Shown here one piece after another: positions 37,611 to 46,002 of a stretch of 64,000 nt of DNA. The notes under the pieces are model-generated. The model worked only from the letters and a program-made list of their open reading frames with translations, had not been told where the DNA came from and did no database searches. The DNA lies in contig CALLWB010000090.1 in the NCBI GenBank assembly GCA_938016265.1, forward strand, positions 1-64,000, in the 5' to 3' direction. How positions within the stretch are numbered: the stretch's first letter is position 1; every line of letters begins with the position of its first letter. The translations under genes and the position numbers were made by a program. The stretch comes from an uncultured Saprospiraceae bacterium. Lineage in GTDB: Bacteria > Bacteroidota > Bacteroidia > Chitinophagales > Saprospiraceae.

Positions 37611-38210
37611 TTACTCTGCTGTTTCTACAGTAGCACGAATGTTCCAGTTGATGCTAACTGGAGTATATGAGCTAAGACCTCTCCAAAAACCTTGTGCGGG
37701 ATCGAGAATCAAATCTCCATTCGCTACGGCTGGTCCAGCATCGCAGCCTAAGGCCTGCAGGTCTCCAGCATGACTGAAAGCTATAGAAACCCAAAGATCA
37801 TCTCCGTTTACAGCGAGCGGAGTTCCTAAAGTGTGCGTATTCCAACTATTAGCAGAAACATTTCCAGTAACAACCGACGAATAAACTAATTCATCAGGAG
37901 CTGTGCCTGATACACTTCCTCTATATATTTTAACTTCCGTTGAATTAGGAACATTTTTAATATAAAAATCCACTTTTGTCAATAATGCGCCTGCATTTTG
38001 ATCTACTAAAGTTACAGGAAATCGAACGGCACCTTCATAAGACGCACCAGGAAGCAAAGGAGCATCAATATTGGCGGTATCATAGCGTAATTCTACTGTT
38101 TTGTCATTTTTATCCTTTTTACAAGACATCATGGTTGTCAGTCCAAAAAACAAAACAAAAAGAGTGATGGATAGTGTGGGGAGTTTCAAATTTAATAAAC
38201 GCATTTTCAT
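37611..38210 (-). CDS. Small lipoprotein of unknown function
   Basis: 199 residues. The signal peptide ends TTMMSC, so it is lipid-anchored, followed by a charged KKDKNDK linker. The mature part is beta-rich (VTLVDQNAGALLTKVDFYI, then KIYRGSVSGTAPDELVY and DDLWVSIAFSHAG), resembling the beta-sandwich domains next to T9SS tails in some secreted proteins. No catalytic motif is seen. I do not recognise the family. Apparently monocistronic. Confidence 0.8.
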   Translation of the reverse strand: MKMRLLNLKLPTLSITLFVLFFGLTTMMSCKKDKNDKTVELRYDTANIDAPLLPGASYEGAVRFPVTLVDQNAGALLTKVDFYIKNVPNSTEVKIYRGSVSGTAPDELVYSSVVTGNVSANSWNTHTLGTPLAVNGDDLWVSIAFSHAGDLQALGCDAGPAVANGDLILDPAQGFWRGLSSYTPVSINWNIRATVETAE

Positions 38211-38272
38211 TCTATTGAATTTTCAATTATGTATAAACTTATATTCATTATCAATTCTACAATTATCATACC

Positions 38273-38310
38273 TCAAAAAAAAGTGTTGCCATTTTTTTTG
38301 ACAACACTTT
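38273..38310 (-). terminator. Terminator of coiled-coil protein gene
   Basis: AAAGTGTTG (38280-38288) pairs perfectly with CAACACTTT (38302-38310). On the minus strand the stem is followed by a T-tract (A-run at 38274-38280 on the plus strand). Confidence 0.8.
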
Positions 38311-38333
38311 CTATATTCTTGGTTTTATGCTGA

Positions 38334-39335
38334 TTAGCGTAAAGTAAATTCTTTAGAGCCAATTAAATAATTGCTATTGTATATTTCAGCGGTGTATTTT
38401 CCTTTGTCGAAGCTGGCAGTTTGTTTCCAGTCCATACAAACGTTGACAGCTGAATTGTCATAATCGATAGTTTCTGAGGTAGTATATCGGATCGCTTGTC
38501 CAGATTTAGGATCATCAAAATATCCAGATCCCTGGCTTTCTATAGCGATGGTTTCCCCTCTTGGGTTGATCAATCTCATGAAAACAACGACAGGCCCAGC
38601 CTTTGTTATTTTGTTTTCTGCTACTTCAAAACACACCCTTATTTTGTCAGATTTTTTAGCGACGTCTGTTTCCAGATCGCCTTTTTTTCTTTGTTTAATA
38701 CCGACGGCTTTTACAGAGTGTGCTTGTAAGACAGAACCTAGTCTTTCTAGTTTGTCCTTTTCTTCTGAAAGTTGTTCTTTTTCAACTTTTAGCGTTTCGG
38801 TGACTTTTATCTGCTCCTCCACTTTTTTTGTAGTTTCTACTACTTGAGTTTCTAGCTGTATTTTTGCAGTAGCCAGTGTGGAGTTTTCATTAGACAACAC
38901 TTGGTTTTGAGCCTTAAGCGTATTGATTTCATTTAAATAGCCGTCTCGCTGTATTACAAAATCATCCACTAACCGACGGGCATCTGCCAACTCTTGGATG
39001 GAGGTGTTTTCTTTGTTGACCAACTCGTTGATTCTTGATTTTGCTCTACGGAGATCTCTTTCTAATTTTTTCTTTTGTTTTTCGACCTGATTTCTAAGGT
39101 CTTCATTTTCAGCTGCTGCCAGATCAAGTTGTTCGATGGCATCGTCGTACTGCACTTGCAGTTCTTCCTGGATTTTTTCTGCCTCAGAAAGTTCGTGCTG
39201 TTGTTTTTCTATTACTTTGGTCTGCTTTACTTTATTTGCCAGAAAAAAGGCATTAAGTCCTAGCAATGCGATGATGATTACCCCTAATATAATAGGCAAT
39301 ACATTTTTTGAATTTCCACTCATGGATACTAACAT
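38334..39335 (-). CDS. Membrane-anchored coiled-coil protein
   Basis: 333 residues. One transmembrane helix at about residues 13-33 (VLPIILGVIIIALLGLNAFF) is followed by a long coiled coil from about 40 to 205 with heptads rich in Glu, Lys and Gln. The C-terminal 110 residues are globular and beta-rich (KIRVCFEVAENKITKAGP, VFMRLINPRGETIA, YTAEIYNSNYLIGSKEF). This architecture is common in Bacteroidota, is often labelled SMC-like by coiled-coil similarity, and has no known function. The C-terminal domain is probably periplasmic. The start is ATG 39335; ATG 39323 is an alternative. Confidence 0.83.
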   Translation of the reverse strand: MLVSMSGNSKNVLPIILGVIIIALLGLNAFFLANKVKQTKVIEKQQHELSEAEKIQEELQVQYDDAIEQLDLAAAENEDLRNQVEKQKKKLERDLRRAKSRINELVNKENTSIQELADARRLVDDFVIQRDGYLNEINTLKAQNQVLSNENSTLATAKIQLETQVVETTKKVEEQIKVTETLKVEKEQLSEEKDKLERLGSVLQAHSVKAVGIKQRKKGDLETDVAKKSDKIRVCFEVAENKITKAGPVVVFMRLINPRGETIAIESQGSGYFDDPKSGQAIRYTTSETIDYDNSAVNVCMDWKQTASFDKGKYTAEIYNSNYLIGSKEFTLR

Positions 39336-39395
39336 TTTTGTGGAGTCGTTTGAGAACTCCGGAGTTTAACTTTTTGGGAAAATGGTTCTAAATAG

Positions 39396-39403
39396 CAAAG
39401 GTA
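39396..39403 (-). promoter_or_regulatory. -7 element of coiled-coil protein gene
   Basis: On the minus strand this reads TACCTTTG, an exact TAnnTTTG match about 60 bases before the ATG. No good -33 box was found. Confidence 0.4.
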
Positions 39404-39772
39404 TCAGAAAAATACCAATTATCACTAATTATGAATAGCTGAATTCTACAATTACTCGATAATTCCTTATTCTTTATGATAATAATAAGATGTATTTAAC
39501 TGTAAGACACTCTTTGCTTTAGTTTCACCTAGTTGATTGTTAATTTTATATTATCATGGCAAACCAACTCAATTAGTCCTAATTTCTTCCTTTTGAATAT
39601 TCATTTCAAGCGAAAACCTTTCCAAAATTCATGATCCGACTTTAGGCACACCCGACAATTTTGATTCTTATCATAGAATAAGGTCTAAACTTCCTTTTAG
39701 TTAAAAAGTATTGCTGTTATAAAAAAAATGCTATTATCAACCAATTCGATAAAAATCCGTATTGAAAATAAG

Positions 39773-39780
39773 TATCTTTG
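39773..39780 (+). promoter_or_regulatory. -7 element of exonuclease-rpe pair
   Basis: TATCTTTG matches TAnnTTTG exactly, 26 bases before the ATG at 39807. It excludes the upstream TTG at 39762 as the start codon. The -33 region is weak. Confidence 0.5.
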
Positions 39781-39806
39781 ACCCTGAAGTTAAAATAGAT
39801 AAAAAT

Positions 39807-40556
39807 ATGCCGAATTATAATCTTGGAAACATCCTTTTCCTTGACATAGAGACAGTTTCCGGGTTTGCAAATTTTGAGGAGCAAAGTGAGCGCATGCAAT
39901 ATCTCTGGCAGATAAAAGCAGGACAGATATACCGTAGAAGCGGAGAAATACCCGAACCTCAAGAATCCTATGAAGAAAAAGCAGGAATCTTTGCTGAATT
40001 TGGTAAAATTGTCTGCATCTCTGTTGGTATTCTGACACAAGACGACGACGATCAATATCAAATCCGTCTAAAATCTTTTTGTGACCACGATGAGAAAAAA
40101 CTCCTCCTTGATTTCAAGCAACTTTTAGAGGACAATCCCCGTTTCAATAAGATGTGCGGACACAACCTCAAAGAGTTTGACATCCCCTACATTTGCAGGA
40201 GAATGATGGTCAATTTTATCGAACTCCCTAGAATCCTTAATATCAGTGGCAAAAAACCATGGGAACTCGATTATCTATTGGACACGATGCTCATGTGGAA
40301 ATTTGGAGATTTCAAAAATTACACCTCCTTGTCATTGCTTACGGCCCTATTCGAGATCCCTACACCAAAGGATGATATCGATGGCAGTGAAGTTGGACGG
40401 GTATTTTGGAAAGAAGACGATCTAGAACGAATAGGCATTTATTGTGAAAAGGACGTCGTTGCTGTTGCACAACTGTTATTGCGATTTGAGCGACTCCCTC
40501 TTGTGCCGCCTGAAAACATTCATTCTTCCTATGAACCAACAACACCTAACTCTTAA
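39807..40556 (+). CDS. DEDD-family 3'-5' exonuclease (PolB-like)
   Basis: 249 residues from ATG 39807; an upstream in-frame TTG lies before the -7 promoter box. The protein is a RNase H-like 3'-5' exonuclease: motif I FLDIET near residues 10-15 (Asp-x-Glu), motif II GHNLKEFDIPYICRR near 125-139 (the Asp in FD), and motif III YCEKDVVAV near 213-221 (Asp). This is the DEDDy pattern seen in the proofreading domain of family B polymerases, but as a stand-alone protein. It would degrade DNA or RNA from the 3' end; the physiological substrate is unknown. rpe follows after five bases, so the pair is co-transcribed. Confidence 0.88.
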   Translation: MPNYNLGNILFLDIETVSGFANFEEQSERMQYLWQIKAGQIYRRSGEIPEPQESYEEKAGIFAEFGKIVCISVGILTQDDDDQYQIRLKSFCDHDEKKLLLDFKQLLEDNPRFNKMCGHNLKEFDIPYICRRMMVNFIELPRILNISGKKPWELDYLLDTMLMWKFGDFKNYTSLSLLTALFEIPTPKDDIDGSEVGRVFWKEDDLERIGIYCEKDVVAVAQLLLRFERLPLVPPENIHSSYEPTTPNS

Positions 40557-40561
40557 TTGAT

Positions 40562-41236
40562 ATGAAAAAGCACTTAATTGCGCCTTCTGTCCTGGCAGCA
40601 GATTTTACCAAACTAGGACAACAGATTGAATTGGTCAATAATAGTGAAGCAGATTGGTTTCACATTGATGTGATGGACGGTTCTTTCGTTCCTAATATTT
40701 CTTTTGGAATGTTCATCATTAAAGCCATAAAAAAAATAGCAACGAAGCCACTCGATGTTCATTTGATGATTGTGAATCCTGAAAAATATATTGAGGAGGT
40801 GCGGGAAGCAGGAGCGGATATCATCAGTGTACATTATGAGGCTTGCCCACACATTCACAGAACACTGCAACAAATCAAAGCTACTGGAGCAAAAGCTGGT
40901 GTTGCGCTAAACCCTGGTACTCCAGTATCGGTGTTGGATGATATATTGGAGGACATTGACCTTGTTGTGTTAATGTCTGTTAATCCTGGTTTTGGCGGAC
41001 AAAAGTTTATCTACCGTACCATTGAAAAAACAAGAGCATTAAAAGAGCAAATTACCATAAGAAATACGAATACGATGATTGAAATCGATGGTGGAGTCGG
41101 CCTTCAAAATGCAGAAGTCATACTCAAAGCAGGCGCGGATGTACTGGTAGCTGGCAGTAGCGTCTACAAATCAGAAGATCCTGTAGATTCTATTTCAAGA
41201 TTAAAAAATATCATTGCAGATACTATTATAACATAG
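40562..41236 (+). CDS. rpe: Ribulose-phosphate 3-epimerase
   Basis: 224 residues, the typical length. Interconverts D-ribulose 5-phosphate and D-xylulose 5-phosphate in the pentose phosphate pathway. The TIM-barrel signature is complete: APSVLAADF at the N-terminus, HIDVMDGSFVPNISFG with metal-site His and catalytic Asp, HLMIVNPEKYI, MSVNPGFGGQKFI, then the second catalytic Asp in IEIDGGVG and the phosphate site VAGSSVYK. Cytoplasmic. It begins five bases after the exonuclease gene; this pairing is not metabolically obvious. Confidence 0.97.
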   Translation: MKKHLIAPSVLAADFTKLGQQIELVNNSEADWFHIDVMDGSFVPNISFGMFIIKAIKKIATKPLDVHLMIVNPEKYIEEVREAGADIISVHYEACPHIHRTLQQIKATGAKAGVALNPGTPVSVLDDILEDIDLVVLMSVNPGFGGQKFIYRTIEKTRALKEQITIRNTNTMIEIDGGVGLQNAEVILKAGADVLVAGSSVYKSEDPVDSISRLKNIIADTIIT

Positions 41237-41298
41237 ATTTCGTTTTTCTAAGAACGAGTTTATTCTACCTATCTTAACTACTAAATGAACCGAAGGGC

Positions 41299-43830
41299 AT
41301 GAAGCAATTCCTAGCAATTTTATTCCTCCTTTTTTTTATGACCACCATAGCATTCAGCCAAAAAAATGCAACTATTACCGGAAAGGTAACTGATGAGAAT
41401 GGCGCGGCACTTGCTGGCGTTAGTGTAACTGTTCCTAAGTTAGTCGGTAGTGACCAACCCTTGGGGACTTATACTGACAACCGCGGAAAATACAAGCTGG
41501 AAGTTCCAGCCAATCAAAATATTACAATAGAATATAGTTATCTAGGGTATGAGGTAAAGCCCAAAAATGGCACGTATTCTCCAGGTGAGAAAAAAGTAAT
41601 CGACATAAAGCTAAAACAAGGAGTTGATTTAATAGAAGCCACAGTCACCGCCACAAATGAGTCGGACCCCTCAGAGTCGACCGACAAAATTGACGTCAAA
41701 CAATTGGATTATCTGGTAAATCCCAACATGAACCTCGACATCTCTAGTATTGCCATCGGTGTTTCTGGCAGTGCAGACGAATTGAGTTCTCAATATTCAG
41801 TTAGAGGTGGGAGTTATGATGAGAATTTGGTGTATGTCAACGATTTTGAGATTTACCGTCCCTTTTTAGTGCGCTCTGGTAGACAAGAAGGGCTGAGCTT
41901 TCCAAATACAGACATGATCAGCTCGCTGGCTTTTTCTTCTGGAGGATTCCAAGCCAAATATGGAGACAAACTATCTTCTGTATTAGATATAAAGTACAAA
42001 CGCCCAGATTCCCTGCGAGGATCAGTTATGCTGAGTGCTCTAGGAGCATCTGCTCACCTAGAAGGAAGTATCAAGAAAAAAAGAGAAAATCAAAAGTTTA
42101 GTTACTTGATCGGGGCCCGCTACAAAACTACCCGCTACCTCCTTGGAAGCCTGGAAACTACAGGGGAATATTTACCCAATTTCTATGATATACAGTCTTA
42201 TTTAAGCTATGATCTAGGAAGATCCTGGCAGCTTGGACTAATTGGGAACTACAATAAAAGTATCTACCAATTCACCCCAAAAACAAGAAGTACCACACTT
42301 GGATTAGTCAATCTTGCGCTGCAGTTTAATGCGTTTTTTGAAGGACAAGAAGTCGATGATTTCACTACTTATATGGCAGGCGTTTCGCTTAGTCACCTGC
42401 CAGCAGATGAAAATAAAAACTATTACTTTAAATGGCTGGCTTCGACTTTTGAAAGTCGGGAGAATGAGCGGATTGATATCATTGGTGCTTATCGTCTTGG
42501 GGTTTTAGAAACAGATTTAGGGTCGGAAGATGCAGGAGAAATTGTTGCTACCATTGGAGCAGGGACTCAACATACTTATGTTCGTAACTTCCTGACTGCC
42601 AAAGTATCCAATACAGAAATAAAAGGAGGCTGGGAAAAAACCAATCGAAAAGATTCTACCTCTTTAAACTATAACAGCAATCATCTCCGATATGGTGTCA
42701 AATTTCAACATGAGATTATTGATGATAATATTAATGAATGGGAGCGCTTAGATTCTGCAGGCTACTCACTACCCTACTCCGATTCGAATGTGAACTTGTG
42801 GGAAGCGGTGAAAACGCAAATTGACCTTAACTCCAATAGATACAGTGCTTATTTGCAAAACACCTGGCAAATCAACAGAGATTCAAGCCACGAAATGGGA
42901 ATTACCGTCGGCCTCCGGACTTCGTATTGGGATTTGAACAGAGAGGCCATATTGACACCAAGAGCTCAGTTTTACTACAAACCCTACCGCGAAGAAGGCG
43001 AATTAACACTAAAAGCATCAGTAGGACTCTATTACCAGCCACCGTTCTATCGCGAGATGAGAGATTTACAAGGTAACGTTAATAAAAATTTGAAGTCTCA
43101 AAAATCAATACATTCCGTTTTGGGTTTAGTCTATGATTTTGAAATGTGGGGACGTAACTTCAAGTTTATCACAGAAGCCTATTATAAGCACTTGTTTGAT
43201 ATCGTTGCTTTTGATGTGGACAATGTAAGAATTCGCTACTATGGAGATAACAATGCCAATGGCTATGCAACAGGAATTGACTTCCGAATCAACGGTGAGT
43301 TTGCTGAAGGAGCAGAGTCGTGGGTCAATCTGTCCTTCTTGCGCGCAAGAGAACGATTTATTGGTGTCGAGCATATGAAGCGAGAAGCTGGAGACTCTAC
43401 AGGAACGGTAGTGAGGGATGTTGCTCGGCCAACAGATCAGTTTGCTAGTATTTCTGTTTTCTTTCAAGACTATCTACCGAAATTGGACAATTTTAAAGTA
43501 AATCTAAATATGGTGGTCGGTACTGGGACTTCTTTTGGGATTCCTCGGAATAATGAGATTTATCGAAATACATATCGCTATTCCCCTTATTATCGAGTGG
43601 ATATTGGGTTCAGTTATTTGATGTTTGATGCGCGAAAGAGTAAACGCTCGTCTGGTAATCCTTTCCGGAAATTCCGTCGTGCTTGGATTAGCGCCGAGGT
43701 CTTCAATTTATTGCAGGTGGCCAATGCCGCTTCAAACACCTGGATAAAAACCATTCAAAATCAGAATGTTGCAGTACCAAATTTCCTTACTTCTAGGAGA
43801 ATTAATCTTAAACTTAAATTCAATTTTTAA
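41299..43830 (+). CDS. TonB-dependent receptor with CarboxypepD_reg domain
   Basis: 843 residues. A signal peptide ends TIAFSQ. Residues about 24-110 are a carboxypeptidase-regulatory-like domain (TITGKVTDENGAALAGVSV). A plug domain follows (about 120-230: QYSVRGGSYDENLVYVNDFEIYRP, then FSSGGFQAKYGDKLSSVLDI). The remaining 600 residues form the outer-membrane barrel ending RRINLKLKFNF with a terminal Phe. Such receptors import ligands with energy from TonB; the ligand cannot be told. The TlpA-like thioredoxin gene starts nine bases after the stop, and the two are likely co-expressed. Confidence 0.92.
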   Translation: MKQFLAILFLLFFMTTIAFSQKNATITGKVTDENGAALAGVSVTVPKLVGSDQPLGTYTDNRGKYKLEVPANQNITIEYSYLGYEVKPKNGTYSPGEKKVIDIKLKQGVDLIEATVTATNESDPSESTDKIDVKQLDYLVNPNMNLDISSIAIGVSGSADELSSQYSVRGGSYDENLVYVNDFEIYRPFLVRSGRQEGLSFPNTDMISSLAFSSGGFQAKYGDKLSSVLDIKYKRPDSLRGSVMLSALGASAHLEGSIKKKRENQKFSYLIGARYKTTRYLLGSLETTGEYLPNFYDIQSYLSYDLGRSWQLGLIGNYNKSIYQFTPKTRSTTLGLVNLALQFNAFFEGQEVDDFTTYMAGVSLSHLPADENKNYYFKWLASTFESRENERIDIIGAYRLGVLETDLGSEDAGEIVATIGAGTQHTYVRNFLTAKVSNTEIKGGWEKTNRKDSTSLNYNSNHLRYGVKFQHEIIDDNINEWERLDSAGYSLPYSDSNVNLWEAVKTQIDLNSNRYSAYLQNTWQINRDSSHEMGITVGLRTSYWDLNREAILTPRAQFYYKPYREEGELTLKASVGLYYQPPFYREMRDLQGNVNKNLKSQKSIHSVLGLVYDFEMWGRNFKFITEAYYKHLFDIVAFDVDNVRIRYYGDNNANGYATGIDFRINGEFAEGAESWVNLSFLRARERFIGVEHMKREAGDSTGTVVRDVARPTDQFASISVFFQDYLPKLDNFKVNLNMVVGTGTSFGIPRNNEIYRNTYRYSPYYRVDIGFSYLMFDARKSKRSSGNPFRKFRRAWISAEVFNLLQVANAASNTWIKTIQNQNVAVPNFLTSRRINLKLKFNF

Positions 43831-43839
43831 TCAATTGAC

Positions 43840-44358
43840 ATGAGGTTCTTCGTATTTACACTTGCTATTTGTCTTAGTTTTTCTGTTTTCGGACAAGATG
43901 ATGCTGCTCCTGACTATCTGATGTCCCAAGACTTTCCTGATAGTGTAAAAACATTGCCATTGGTGCTCTTAGACCGTTCTGAAACTACTTTTGGAGAACT
44001 ACTCGAGTCTCACAAAGGCAAAAAACTGGTCATTGATTTTTGGGCTTCCTGGTGCAAAGATTGCCTGGTAGGCTTGCCAAGCTTAAACAAACTCAAGAAG
44101 AAGACCGCAAAGAAAAACGTCGACTATGTTTTCATCTCCGTCGATAAAGAAGATAAAAAATGGAGATCTGCCATCTTTCGCCACGGTATGTTAGGAGAAA
44201 ATTATCGCATTGAGGTGGGTTGGAAAAACACCCTTTGCAATTATATCGGCTTGGATTGGATCCCCAGATACATTGTGATCGATGAAGGAGGACGAATCAT
44301 TCTTCCAAAGGCCATTACCGCAAGCGACAAGCAGCTTTTTAAACTACTTATGAAGTAG
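43840..44358 (+). CDS. TlpA-like periplasmic thioredoxin
   Basis: 172 residues with a signal peptide ending SVFGQ. The redoxin fold is shown by LVIDFWASWCKDC (about 64-75, CxxC reads CKDC), FISVDKEDKKW, and the cis-Pro loop WIPRYIVIDEGG. TlpA and ResA relatives reduce disulfides in periplasmic proteins, for instance during cytochrome c maturation. It is nine bases behind the TonB-dependent receptor gene, suggesting a joint transcript. Confidence 0.88.
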   Translation: MRFFVFTLAICLSFSVFGQDDAAPDYLMSQDFPDSVKTLPLVLLDRSETTFGELLESHKGKKLVIDFWASWCKDCLVGLPSLNKLKKKTAKKNVDYVFISVDKEDKKWRSAIFRHGMLGENYRIEVGWKNTLCNYIGLDWIPRYIVIDEGGRIILPKAITASDKQLFKLLMK

Positions 44359-44782
44359 GCGGGTGTTCCTCACACCTGCAATCTCGCTTCCTTCTAGCCA
44401 AACCTTACAAAACATTTAAGTTAATAATTTGTAATAATGGCAAGTTGTAAGGATGTGGAGTTACTGGTGGAAACCACAAAATTTCGATTGCATTCTCAAT
44501 ATTCCGAAGACAAGAAAATTCAGTCTGAATTCTCGGATTAGTGAACATTTAAATTCAATACATATCTCTTTGTTTATGTGCGGATTAACGGTAAGTAAGC
44601 GCAATTTTACTTCGTCAAAAAAAGGCAGTGCATAATCAGTAAAATAGAAATTTGGATTAATATAATTAATGAAATAGTTATATAATTGTTTCAGTTTGTT
44701 ACAACAACTCTTATTCAAAATTTAGAAAAGAAAGGTTAAGTACATTTATTCAATCCAATTTATAATTTTAAAATAATTTATT
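44359..44782. other. Intergenic region without recognised gene
   Basis: 424 AT-rich bases between the TlpA-like gene and the lipoprotein gene. Two short overlapping open frames on opposite strands (60 and 85 codons) have no family features. A weak GGTGT/ACACC hairpin follows the TlpA-like stop but has no T-tract. Confidence 0.5.
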
Positions 44783-45670
44783 ATGAAAACACAGATTTTT
44801 TATTTTATAACGATTGCAATAGCAATGTCTTTAAGTTTTACCGCATGTGATGAACCAACAAATCTGCTGGAAGAAGTGCAGCAAATATCAGACACCCCTA
44901 CTGAAGACGCCCTGCTGTCAACAGAAATCGAGGATAAAAAAAGGTTGGTAGCTACCGTCCAAAAGGAAGGCCACGAACTTCAGTTTTATAGTGTCGGCCC
45001 AATAGATAATCGCAGCATATTAATGGTGGAGTCACTTTATGGAAAAGCGGCGGAAAATGAATCAGAGACGTTCTATATATCCGCTTTAAGTGCATCTTCT
45101 GATGAAGAGAGAAGAACACCATTAGAGGTCTTTATGGCAATGACAGATCCAGCGCAGAAAGTTCCTGAAGAAATTGCTTCAAATGCCACGAATGATCAAT
45201 TAATTTTGTCTGGACGAGAAGTTTTGGACAATAGCCGTCCGTTGGAAATACTTGATAGAAACTATGTTGAACCATCAGTAGGCAGAAATTGCTATGCTAA
45301 AGACTTGGGCTGGACTGGTTTTAGAAATACTTATTGTTGGAATAATACAGTCGTTTCTAATCCTTCTGACATTAGAACTTGCGATTCAGGGAAAAGAACC
45401 AGCATCTTACAACGAAGAACCAAATTATATGGTACCTGGTATAAAACGGTAAGGGCAGCTGCTGCAATCAATACCGTCTGTGGCTACACAAAAACCAGAT
45501 TTCATTATTGGGACAAGGGAAAATGGAACTTTATTACACAAGTAACTCTTGGTGGAGGTAAGAGAATAGCGGATATTAGAGCAGATAACGGTGTACCAAA
45601 ACATTTGCATATAGAAATAACTCGTCCATACAATACCGGCTATTTTAGAGCGGCTACACGGTTTTATTAA
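44783..45670 (+). CDS. Lipoprotein of unknown function
   Basis: 295 residues. The signal peptide ends LSFTAC (lipoprotein). Residues 20-170 are acidic and helix-prone (LLEEVQQISDTPTEDALL). The C-terminal 120 residues carry four cysteines and many aromatic residues (RNCYAKDLGWTGFRNTYCWN, VCGYTKTRFHYWDKG, HLHIEITRPYNTGYF), suggesting a small disulfide-bonded surface domain. I do not recognise the family and see no catalytic motif. It is preceded by a long AT-rich region. Confidence 0.78.
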   Translation: MKTQIFYFITIAIAMSLSFTACDEPTNLLEEVQQISDTPTEDALLSTEIEDKKRLVATVQKEGHELQFYSVGPIDNRSILMVESLYGKAAENESETFYISALSASSDEERRTPLEVFMAMTDPAQKVPEEIASNATNDQLILSGREVLDNSRPLEILDRNYVEPSVGRNCYAKDLGWTGFRNTYCWNNTVVSNPSDIRTCDSGKRTSILQRRTKLYGTWYKTVRAAAAINTVCGYTKTRFHYWDKGKWNFITQVTLGGGKRIADIRADNGVPKHLHIEITRPYNTGYFRAATRFY

Positions 45671-45762
45671 TTAAAAATAGTAGTCTTTGTCAGCGTTGAG
45701 TGCCTGGATTTTCGCTAACGAAAAAACTGGATGGACCAGCTTCTGGCAGACCATATAGAAAC

Positions 45763-45816
45763 CTTATAACCAACAAAATCAATCGCCCTTTGGCGATTGA
45801 TTTTGTTGGTTATAAG
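45763..45816. repeat. Perfect 25-bp inverted repeat, loop CTTT
   Basis: The arms 45763-45787 and 45792-45816 are exact reverse complements over 25 bases (left arm begins CTTATAACCAACAAAATC) with a four-base loop. No T-tract follows on either strand. The stem is far longer than an ordinary terminator and could be an RNA processing signal or a dispersed palindromic element. Confidence 0.75.
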
Positions 45817-45923
45817 TTAATAGTCATTCGATAAAAAATCACTAGTACTTCCAGAAGCAGTAAGTTTTTCCTTAGAAGATGAACCCTGACTTTCTACTTT
45901 CTAACTGCTACAAAGCGATAAAC

Positions 45924-45957
45924 AAAAAACAGGGCCCGACAAAAAAATCAGACCCTG
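45924..45957 (-). terminator. Terminator of VWA-domain gene
   Basis: On the minus strand a 10-bp stem (with two G-U pairs) formed by 45948-45957 and 45930-45939 is followed by six T residues. It lies 46 bases after the stop codon. Confidence 0.8.
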
Positions 45958-46002
45958 CAAAACCACACTTAGGCACACAACAAACCTATACGTTTCGTCT
46001 TT

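Larger units (their letters stand above)
39336..39806. other. Intergenic region between divergent genes
   Basis: 471 AT-rich bases between the coiled-coil gene (leftward) and the exonuclease gene (rightward). It holds -7 candidates for both: TACCTTTG on the minus strand at 39403-39396 and TATCTTTG on the plus strand at 39773-39780. No small gene or RNA is recognised. Confidence 0.55.
45671..46002. other. Convergent intergenic region with large hairpin
   Basis: 332 bases between the lipoprotein gene (+) and the VWA protein gene (-). It contains a related palindromic core TTTTCGCTAACGAAAA (45709-45724), a perfect 25-bp hairpin (45763-45816) and the VWA gene terminator (45924-45957). A 70-codon frame at 45879 overlaps the VWA gene end and is not accepted. 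Confidence 0.7.

Noticed and set aside
44453-44718. Overlapping 60- and 85-codon frames on opposite strands
   Set aside because: AT-rich chance frames; no signal peptide, motif or conserved pattern visible.
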